The translations under genes were made by a program, and so were the position numbers. From Emticicia aquatica (GTDB taxonomy: Bacteria > Bacteroidota > Bacteroidia > Cytophagales > Spirosomataceae): a stretch of 64,000 bases of DNA. The stretch lies in assembly GCF_923079645.1 (NCBI RefSeq), contig NZ_CAKLPY010000001.1, positions 2,066,001-2,130,000 on the forward strand, read 5' to 3'. The notes beneath the pieces are model-generated. The model searched no databases, had not been told where the DNA came from, and saw nothing but the letters and a program-made list of their open reading frames with translations. Of the stretch, positions 16,020 through 26,000 are shown in pieces (position 1 is the first letter of the stretch; each line of letters starts with the position of its first letter).

Positions 16020-16688
16020 ATGAATAAAAAGCAACTGCTTGTCTATTACACAATACTTTTACTGCTCCTAACAGCCGTATTTTTTCAAAATATTGCTTTA
16101 AGGATGGCTATGAATTCACTTTTCCCAATAGTGAGTATCATTTTTTATTTTTACTCTCGAAAAAACAACTTCAATTCAAAAGACCAATATTATGTTGCAA
16201 GCCTCTGTGCAGCATCTATTCAGGAGATTTTTACAGTTTGGAGACATCAGCAATGGGGAATTAACTGGGGTATCTTCTTTCTCTTTTTAATGTTTTTTTT
16301 CTTCATCCAAACTATTAAACAAGAAGAACAATACTTACTATTTGGCAAGAACAAACTGTTTATAAAAGCTGCCATTATTATTCTTGCTGCCGTTTGTTTT
16401 TTTGCTTCAATTTTTCTTCCGTTTATTCCCGATTATTTTATTATTCCACTATTTGTACATACATTCTCAATGTTTTTTTCGTTTTTGGTAGCACTCAATC
16501 GAAGAACAAATCATCAAAGTTATATTTTGGTCATTTTGGGAATGGTTTTATTTGTTTTCACTACATTATTTGCAAGTGTTTCGTTATTTATCATTGACTT
16601 CCCTCTCAGTTATTTTTTTGAAAGGCTTTCTTTTTTATTAGGCACAAGCTTTATTACCATTGGTATAATAAAAAGCTACTCCGCTTGA
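16020..16688 (+). CDS. Polytopic membrane protein, possibly YhhN-like
   Basis: This 222-residue protein has about eight hydrophobic helices and short loops. The size and helix number would fit the YhhN/lysoplasmalogenase-type family, but I see no conserved acidic pair that makes the match firm, so the function is left open. The start at 16020 (MNKKQLLVYY) overlaps a four-codon frame beginning at ATG 16013 (M-K-N-E-stop) in another phase. No terminator follows before the 53-residue gene at 16794. Confidence 0.7.
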   Translation: MNKKQLLVYYTILLLLLTAVFFQNIALRMAMNSLFPIVSIIFYFYSRKNNFNSKDQYYVASLCAASIQEIFTVWRHQQWGINWGIFFLFLMFFFFIQTIKQEEQYLLFGKNKLFIKAAIIILAAVCFFASIFLPFIPDYFIIPLFVHTFSMFFSFLVALNRRTNHQSYILVILGMVLFVFTTLFASVSLFIIDFPLSYFFERLSFLLGTSFITIGIIKSYSA

Positions 16689-16793
16689 GTTTAATATCTT
16701 ATATTCCCAAATCTTGTTTTTCGGTCAATGAAGTTTGGCTTAATTATTGAAAATGGAATGATATCATCCAATTCCAACTAAAAAATTAAGCAA

Positions 16794-16955
16794 ATGAAAA
16801 TTTACGAATACACTGCTGAAGCAAAAGACTTTAAAATCCATGATTTTATGGCCGCAGAAAATAAAAAACAAGCAACCGAAAAAATAAAAAAAGCAATCGC
16901 AAATATGGGTTATCAAAAGCCCAAAACCTTAAATTTATATTCAACAAAGTATTAA
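16794..16955 (+). CDS. 53-residue protein of unknown function
   Basis: A complete small frame runs from the ATG at 16794 to TAA at 16955. It begins MKIYEYTAEAKDFKIHDFMA and ends LNLYSTKY. It is lysine-rich with a central helix (ENKKQATEKIKKAIANMGY) between short segments, as in small beta-alpha domains. The AAATTAAGCAA leader is typical of Bacteroidota starts. A strong terminator begins 11 bases after the stop, supporting a genuine gene. No family recognised. Confidence 0.55.
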   Translation: MKIYEYTAEAKDFKIHDFMAAENKKQATEKIKKAIANMGYQKPKTLNLYSTKY

Positions 16956-16965
16956 AAACATCTAA

Positions 16966-17004
16966 TTATCAAAGAAGTAGTAAAATTAACTACTTCTTTG
17001 ATAA
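16966..17004. terminator. Bidirectional terminator before the giant gene's 3' end
   Basis: A perfect 16-bp stem, TTATCAAAGAAGTAGT (16966-16981) with ACTACTTCTTTGATAA (16989-17004), has a 7-base loop. It lies between the 53-residue gene (+) and the stop of the giant protein gene (-). Confidence 0.8.
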
Positions 17005-17012
17005 TCTATTTA

Positions 17013-20000
17013 TTAGCGATTTATTACTATTTTTTGGGTACAATGTGTTCCTTTTTCATCAATAAGATCAACTACATAAACGCCTTTAAGATTTTCCTTT
17101 GGAGTGATACGTATAATTCCTCGTTCATCTTTTTTCCAATTAAAAGCTTGTTCTTGCCCAAGTAAATTATAGATTTTTATTTCTTTTTCGATAAAATTTC
17201 TGAGGTAAACGTTCACATCGTCACTAGAAATTGGATTCGAAAAAACTAAACATTTAGGGTTTAAATCACTCAAATTAACTTCAATTGTTTCAGAATATTT
17301 TCTAAAACCCTGGTTATTTAAGTAAATCAAACGATAGCAATTTTTGCCACTTAATGGTTGATAATCAATCATTTCGTAGCTACTTGCCAGTCCATTTGCT
17401 TTTACTTCTCCGAATGAAATCCAATTTTCACAATCTGTGCTACGTTCAATAATAAATTTTTCAGCATTTATTTCGAAAGATGTTTCCCAATTCAGTCTAA
17501 AATTTTGATTTTCAATTTCATTTACTGAAAATAAAATCTTGGTGAAATTTTCAATAGTCACACCTATTTCTGAAAAACTATTCAGTTGAAACTCAACATA
17601 AAAAAAATCATCTGTAACCTGTTTTCCAATTACATTTTTGTCAATAACTTCGCTTTTTCCTTCTAAAAAATTATCGTTATTTTGAAAATCGCAATCTTCT
17701 CTAACACCATCATAATGGACAATAACAAAATCGTTAATTGTCAAATTTGGTTGTTTCGTTGCTGTTTTAAAAGCTTCAAATTCACTATTTTTATAATAAA
17801 TTCTTATAAAAACAGGATTAACAAATTTGTTTTTTAACATACTTTGAAAATCAATGTACCGAGGCATTAATGGCATTTTGTTTGATAAAAATGGCACTTT
17901 TTCAAAATATTTCATTAACGCCAAAACTTTGCCCAAATTTTCTCCATTTGGATTGACAGAAACATATAATAACCCGTTGCTATCATACAAATCATACCAT
18001 TTTTGGCCATTTACTTTGTCAGACGAAACAGTCGAACAATTATTGAAATTATTCTCAAAAGTTGCTATGCATGGAACAATTTTTACCTTTAACTCTTCTC
18101 TGCTACTTTCACAATTTGTGGCATTTTTAGCACTCACAAAATAACTTTTCTGACCATCAACTTTCGTTTCTGGAAGGGGTGCTTGGATGAGTGAAATTTT
18201 AGTATCAAAAGATTCATACCAAACCAATTGATTTTCATTTTCGATTATGGCATTCAAAACAGTACTAGGTGCATTACGACAAAATTGAACATCGGTCGTA
18301 AGTGGGTTTGCAGGAATTGGGGAAACAATTATTTCAAATGATTTACGCTCACTTTCACAAGCAAATTGGTTTATCTGACTAACATAAAATGTATTCTTGC
18401 CAACTTTACTTACATCTAATTGTGGAGCAGCTTTTTTGCCTAAAGTATCCATTTTTGAATCATACCAAATAGTTGTATTTGTAAATATGACTGATTTTGA
18501 AAGGTTGAATGGGGAATTTTGACAAATTATTTTATCAATAACTTGCGGTGCAAGTGGAATTGGTTTTGTTTCTATTTTAATATCATTTGTGTTTTGTACA
18601 CAAGTAGATTTGTCTGAAACTAAAAATGTCACTCGTCCACGATAAGTTCCCATTTCGTTAACCAAGGCTGTCCCATCTTCATTTGTCTGAATGTTTGTAT
18701 AAGTATTTCCTTCTTTTTTCTGCCATTGATACTGTTGAGTTTTTCCAGTAATGAGCAAATTATCAAAAGAAAGTTTCGCCTTTTTACCAAAACAAAGATT
18801 AATATTGGATATTTTACCTTTAATTTCATTTACGGTCAAAGTTGCTTCATCTGAAATAATAGTTGATTTCTCATCATTCACAACACATCGGTACTTCGAT
18901 AAATTAGGATTTTGTTCATCGCCTACATTTGCAATATTTAAGGATTTGGTCGTTTCTCCTAAAATATCACTGAATACGTTTTCGGTTGGTTTCTGTCGTT
19001 GCCATTGATACGAAATATCATTTGAACTTATTGCTGTTACACTAAACACAACTGCATTTCCATCACAATCTACTTGCGAAGTCGGTTGTTTTGAAAATTT
19101 CAAAATAGGAATAATACTTGCAGAAATTGCCAATCTCGAACCTAAACAACTATATTTAGATAATTGAGCTACATAACGGGTATATTTCCCAATTGCTGAA
19201 AAAGTTGGAGCACTGGTTGAAAAAGTAGTTCCTGTTGCCGAATTATACCAACGTAATATTTCGCTTTCTGAAGATGAATTTTCAGCAGAAAAAGTTAAAA
19301 TAGTACCTTCCGAAACCGAATTTGGAGTTGTATTAATTGGGTTTGGAGGTAATGCTCCAATCTCAACATTTATGGCTGCTTTGGGGCCTTCGCAACCTTC
19401 ATCAGTTTGGTCGGCAACATAATATTTGTATTTTCCAGCCAAACTTGTACTAGGAGTTGGTGCTAAATCACTTATTTTTTCTTCTTTTTGATTGTACCAA
19501 ACCAAGTTTTGAAAAGAGCTATTCACCTTTAATTTACTTGCATTTGAATTCTGACAGTAAAATACATCATTAACCAAAGGAGCTGGAGGATAAGCACTTA
19601 CAATCAATTTTGCGGCATCAGTTGGCTCAGTACATTCAAAATCTTCAGTATTAAATTTTATCAAACATCGGTAGTAAACACCTTGTTCAAAAGTTACATT
19701 ATTGAATTTTAAAACATTTTTATTACTTCCGCTAATACCATTTTTATCGGTTAAATTAGTCCATATTCCGTTTGTTTCTGAGCGAAATTGCCACTGATAA
19801 CTTGCGATATTTCCAGTAATAATAAAATAACTTTGTAGATTAAAACTCCTACTGCCTCCAATACAAATGCCAAGATTAGGTAAAGAACCAACGACAGAAT
19901 TGACTTTTAAAGTCGCCGACTCAGAAGTTAGAAACTGATCTCCATTTCTCACAATACATCTATATTGCGTTAAGTGTGGGTTATCTTGATTTCCAACATT

Positions 20001-23000
20001 CGATACAGACATTGTTTTGCTAAACCATCCTTTAATTCCTTTTCCATCTTCTAATAAATCTAAAAATTCGGCTTCGTTTGGCCTTTTTCGTTGCCATTGG
20101 TACGTAAAATTTGCATTGGGTCCAACTGCAGTTACATCCATATAAACTGAATTTCCTTTACAATCTGCTTGAGTTGATGGTTGTTTTGTTATATGAAAAT
20201 AATCCAAAAGCTTGGCATTAATTTGTAGTCTCGAACTTTCACAGGTAGTAATTGAATCTAATTGTGTTACCCAATAAATATATGACCCAACGCTACTATA
20301 TGAAGGCGGAACTTCATCAAATGTACCATTTGTAGCTTTATTATACCATTTCAGTTTGCCATTAATAATGGTTTTAATTGCTTTAAAAGTCAATTTTTCA
20401 GGAAAAATCACATCAAACGTAGCATTTTCTGGAATTGGTGTGGCGTTAACTTTCACTTCAAATGGAGCTGACTCAACCACAAAATCACATTGATTTGATG
20501 TGCAAATTACGGTATATGTACTTGTTTCGATGGGAGAAACTGTAATTATAGGTGTTGTTTGACCACTTGACCAAGTTAAATTCCCATTACAATTGCTTGC
20601 CGTCAGTTTAGTAGATTTACCTAGACAAATCGCATTATTTCCTGAAATAATAGGCATTGTCGATTCATAAACCATAAGTTTTGCTCCATTGGCATCTTCT
20701 TCTGTTGTGTATCTGGCACAAGTTGAACTTCCAGCCGAAAAGTTAATTTTACAACGATAATATTGGGCATCAATTTTTGAAGCATTATTTATGATAAGGG
20801 TCGAATTTCTTTCTTCTAAAATATCATTCCAAGTTCCTGAAGTACTCACTCTTTTTTGCCATTGATAATTTTGTATAATACCCGTTGTGCGAATGCTATC
20901 CAAATCAAATGTTACATTGTTTCCTCCACAAATATATTGGTCGTCGATACTTCCCGATACATTATTTACTGTTAAAATAGCAGCAGTCGAAGTAACAGCA
21001 CAAACATCATTTGCAATGATAATTCGATATTCGGATAAATTTGGATTAGAAATACTTCCTACATCAGTTATTGTTAATGTATTAGCAATTGCATAAGGAA
21101 TATTTTCGAAGTTTTCATTAGTAATTTTCCTTTGCCATTGATAGGAATTTGAAGTAGATGCGTTCACTAAAAATGTCACAGAATTCCCTCTACAATCAGC
21201 TTGGCTTTTGGGTTGTTGATTAATAATTGGATATTCTTTCAAAGTAACAATCACTTGATTACTTTCAGCACTTATGCATATTCCATCTGTACAGATAGCG
21301 GTATAATTAGTTGTCAATGAGGGACTTACAGTAATTCTTACGCCAGTCATTCCATTACTCCAAACCACAATTCCGGTGCAACCTGATGCTTCTAAATTAG
21401 CAGAATTTCCTTTACAAATGACCGTTGATGAACTAATTATTGGAGGATTAATGGGTGATTCAACTTCAGAAATCAATGATAAAGCTCTCATAGTACTCAT
21501 ACAATTATTCACCGTGCAAGTGGCTGAATATGTTCCTGCCTCAGTCACCATAAGTGTACTTCCAGACTGATTTCCATCCCAAATTACAGTGCCATTACAA
21601 CCATCCGCAATGAGTTTAATTGATTGGTTTGAACAAAGAACAGCCGAATTTGGTGAAATAGTTGGCGGATTTGGAATTGGATGAATTGTAACTTTAACAG
21701 TCTCCGAAATTGCTTGATTACACGCCGATGAACCAATTCCCGAACAAACATAAATAGCTCGAAAATATTTTATTTGTGGTAAATACGTATCATTTAAAAT
21801 AGTCTTTGTAAATGAAAAACCGCCATTCTGTTCATTAATAAACATTCCAGAAGGCGAATTTGAAGACTGCCAAGTTATAGCACAAGTGCCAGCACCTCCA
21901 AGAATTGTTGCATTTAATACGATTTCACCGCCAGAACATAGTGTTTTATCCGTTGCATCAGTTATTGAAATTTGTGGATCCGAAACAATTATAATTTGAT
22001 GAATATTGTCTGAGAATCCTTCTTCCTCACAAGCATCCTTTGTTATTCTTCTAAAATAAGTCGTTTGAGTTAAACCTGGTGGATCATAACTACTACTTTT
22101 TGCATTGGTAATATCTATAAAACTCTCTCTATTTATTGAACTTTGCCATTGATATTCATAAGGAATTTTACCTCCACCAGCAAGGTTAATACTTGAAATA
22201 ACCCCAGCATTATAGCCCGAACAATTAATTGTACTTGAAGAGTTTTCAATGCTACCTCCAATCAATGGTGGCAAAATTGTTGCATCGAAAGGTTGACTAT
22301 TAACACATCCAGTTTCTGTGTTTTTTAATGTAAGCGTAAAAACAAATATTCCAGATTTCGCTTGAGGAATATTTATTAAAATTGGACTTTCTGGTAATTC
22401 AGCTTCGTTTATTTCATCAAAATCAGGCATTGTTGAAACTAAACTATACTTGTCAGGTGAATTCTCTTTGGTCAAATAGCTTAAATCATACTCCGTTGCC
22501 GAATTACAGATTGGTAATATTGCGTCAAGTCTAATGTTTGGTAGTTGGTTTTCTGAAATAATATGCGGTGGTGAAATTAGGCTTGTACATTCATTTTCTG
22601 TACAAGTTGCAGTATACGTTCCTGATGATAAAACACTTAATGTACTCCCTAAATCGCCCGTATTCCAAGAAATTGTACCATAACAACCATTTGCAGTCAA
22701 AATTTGAGCTGAACCTTTGCAAATGGTTAAACTTCCTTTAATTAATGGAGCCGCTGGCACAGCCCGAACGGTCACTATTTTTGGTCGAGAAACTTCACTT
22801 TCGCAATCATTTTCCGTACAAGACACAGTGTATGTTCCTGATGATGATACGCTAATAGAAGTATTTGTTGAGCCAAAATTCCATCTTACAAATCCATTGC
22901 ATCCATTGGCGGTTAAGATTGTTGCAGTTCCGAAACAAATACTAGCATTTCCAGAAATAATTGGTGGAGCAGGAATATTATTTACTACAATTATTTGTGG

Positions 23001-26000
23001 AGGAGATTTTTCACTCAAACAATTATTTACGATGCATTGAGCCGAGTAGGTTCCAGCAGTTGAAACAATAATTTCATTTGATGTTTTACTATTGGACCAA
23101 AAGACAGTACCAGCACATTCACTCGATGTTAAAGTTAGCTGTTCTCCTTGACAAATTGTATTATCAGTATCATTAGAAGTGATTTTTGGTGAATTTGGAA
23201 GGTCATTTATACTTAAAATATGTTCATTTGAATAATCACTTTCGCAGTTTTCTTTTAAACATTTAGCTTTATAAGCACCTGATAATGAAACAGTTATCAT
23301 ACTCCCTGTTAATCCATTATTCCATTTAACAGTTCCGATACAACCCGATGCCGTCAGTGTTGTTACATCTCCTTCACAAATATTATTTGATCCAGTAATA
23401 ACAGGTGGTGGAATTGTTGTAACAGTCAATTTCCCACTAAGTGTTTGAATCGTACAAGCTCCACTCACTGTATTTGTAAAAACAATTTTACATCGATAAT
23501 ACTTATTCCCATCAATAGAACTAACTGGATTAATAACTAATTTATTGGTCTTTTCTCCACTAAATTGGCTTCCTGAAACAGCTATAAAACCACTCCCAGC
23601 AGATGAACTTACCTCCCACTCATAACTCGAAATAGTTCCGTTTATGGTAAGATTTTCAAGGTCAAAAATTGCTGTTTTTGCACTACATATTGTTAAATCA
23701 GGAATATCTCCGCTAATGGTATTTACCTTTAAAACGGCAATATCTGAATATGAAATACAACTATTGGAAGTAGCTTTTAATCGAAACTCAGAACCATTTG
23801 GATAGGTTGAAGAGCCTATATTAGACGCTGCAAATGAGCGACTTAGGCCAACAAATGGTGTTCCTACATTTGAAAACAAATCGTTATTTGTTTTTCTATA
23901 CTCCCATTGTAAAGTAGCTATCGAATTGACCGTTGCTGAAAAACTTTGGCTATTTCCTTTACAATTTGTTTGATTTAATGGTTGTTTTGAAAACGTTGGG
24001 AATGAATTTACACTAGTAATCAATTTATCCGAAAGAAAGCTCATGCAATTATTTGCAAAACATTTTGCTTGATAAGTACCTGCTGATGAAACAGTTATCG
24101 AACTTGCAGATATTCCATTCGACCAAATTATATCTCCAGCACATCCATTAGCAATTAATATAGTAGAGGTTCCTTCGCAAAAACTTGTATTTCCAGAAAT
24201 AATTGGAGCTGCGGTTGATGAAGTTATTTTAATAATAGCTGATGAAAAGTTACTTTCGCAACCTTCTTCTAAAACACATTTAAAATCATAAGTAATTGTT
24301 GTATTTGCTAGAAAAGATGATGGATTAATTGTTACTGAATTTCCTGCAATCCAACTTGAACTGTTTAAACGATATTGACCGTTTCCCGAATTACAAGAAA
24401 CATTTAATGTAAAACTCTCGTCCGAATTGCAAAATGTTGTTTTATTCGCCGAATTATTTATTTCTGGCTTTGCTGGAATTGAATTTATGTTGATTATTAC
24501 AGTCTTTCGTTCAGTTTGACAAACAAGGTTCGCTGTCAAATTTGCTTCTCTTACCACATAAAAAGTACTTGTTTCAGATAAAATTGGCGTTGTAAAACTT
24601 GTACCTAATGCTATAGGTGCTAAAGAATTCTCATCCGAAAACCACTTGTAAACACCAAAAGCATTTGGATTATCTATTTTTAGTGTTTTTGAACCACTGA
24701 CACATAAATCAGGTAAATTTCCAGTCACATTTGGTGTATCAGCCAAACCTTGTTTGTTAACAGTTAATGTTGCCGAAGTCGTACAAAAACCCGATTTAAC
24801 GATTGATTTATAAGTATCCGTATTGGCATTTTGGCTAAAAACAATGTATGTTTGATTAGTTGCAGTTTCAATATTTCCTGCTAAATTTTGCCATTGATAA
24901 GTAAATGTTCCATTTCCACCAATTGGATTGGTAGTCAATGTTGTTGAATTATTCAAAATTCCTGTAATACAAAAAGCATTTATTCCAGCAATCGTAGCCA
25001 TCAAAGTTGGTGTAACATCAACTTCTATTTTTGCTCGAAAACTTTCACAACTATTCTCATCTTTCTGACTTACATAATAATCTTTTTTTCCTGACAAATT
25101 TGTTGAAGGAATTGGGGCCAATAAACTACTTGTTCCTCCAGTCGAACTTGTTCCATACCAAATCAATTGATTAGTATTTGTTGGGGTTGCAGAAAGCTTG
25201 CTCGCTAAAGCATTTTGGCAATAACCAATCGGAGAATTTACCAATGGTATAGTTGGATTTGCATTGATTTTTAAAGAAATAATTGATTTTATGCCTTCAC
25301 AACCTGCTGGAAATGGCGTTTTTTGACTTACTTTAAAAACTTGAGTCCCAATAATTCCAGTATTTGGTGTTGGAGAACTTGTTAAAACATTGTCGTTTTC
25401 ATCATACCAAATTAAACTATTTGAGTTTTCAGGAATGGCAATAAGCGATGTTGCAACAGCATTATTACAATAACTAATGTCAGTATTGGTAGTTGGTGCT
25501 GTTGGGTTTTCATTGATTTTTACAAAAATTTCAGCTCTCAAGCTTTCACAATTATCAACACTTTTTTGACTTAAATAATAGGTTGTCGAACCAACAATAG
25601 TCGAATTTGGAATCGGAGCATTAATCTCAGCAATTCCACCAATTGCATTTGTACCATACCAAAACAAAGAATTTGTACCAATTGCAGTAGCGGTTAATGC
25701 CGTTGATGATTGGTTTTGGCAATAATTTACTGGACTAATAACTGTTGGCTTATAGGGTGTTTCGTTAATTTTGACTGAAAAATTTTGTGGTTCAGAAATA
25801 CAGGAAGTCGTCGAATTAGTCACTGAAATTGCAAATTGATAATTCCCTGCTGCTGAATTTGATGGAATTGGAATATTAATCGGAGAACTTCCTAAAGGGG
25901 CATTGTTAATCAAAGAAAAATTACTTAATTCGGGGTTACTGGCAGAAATACTATATAAATCTGGTGAATTTGACGTTTCAGAAAATGGTAAATTAAAACT

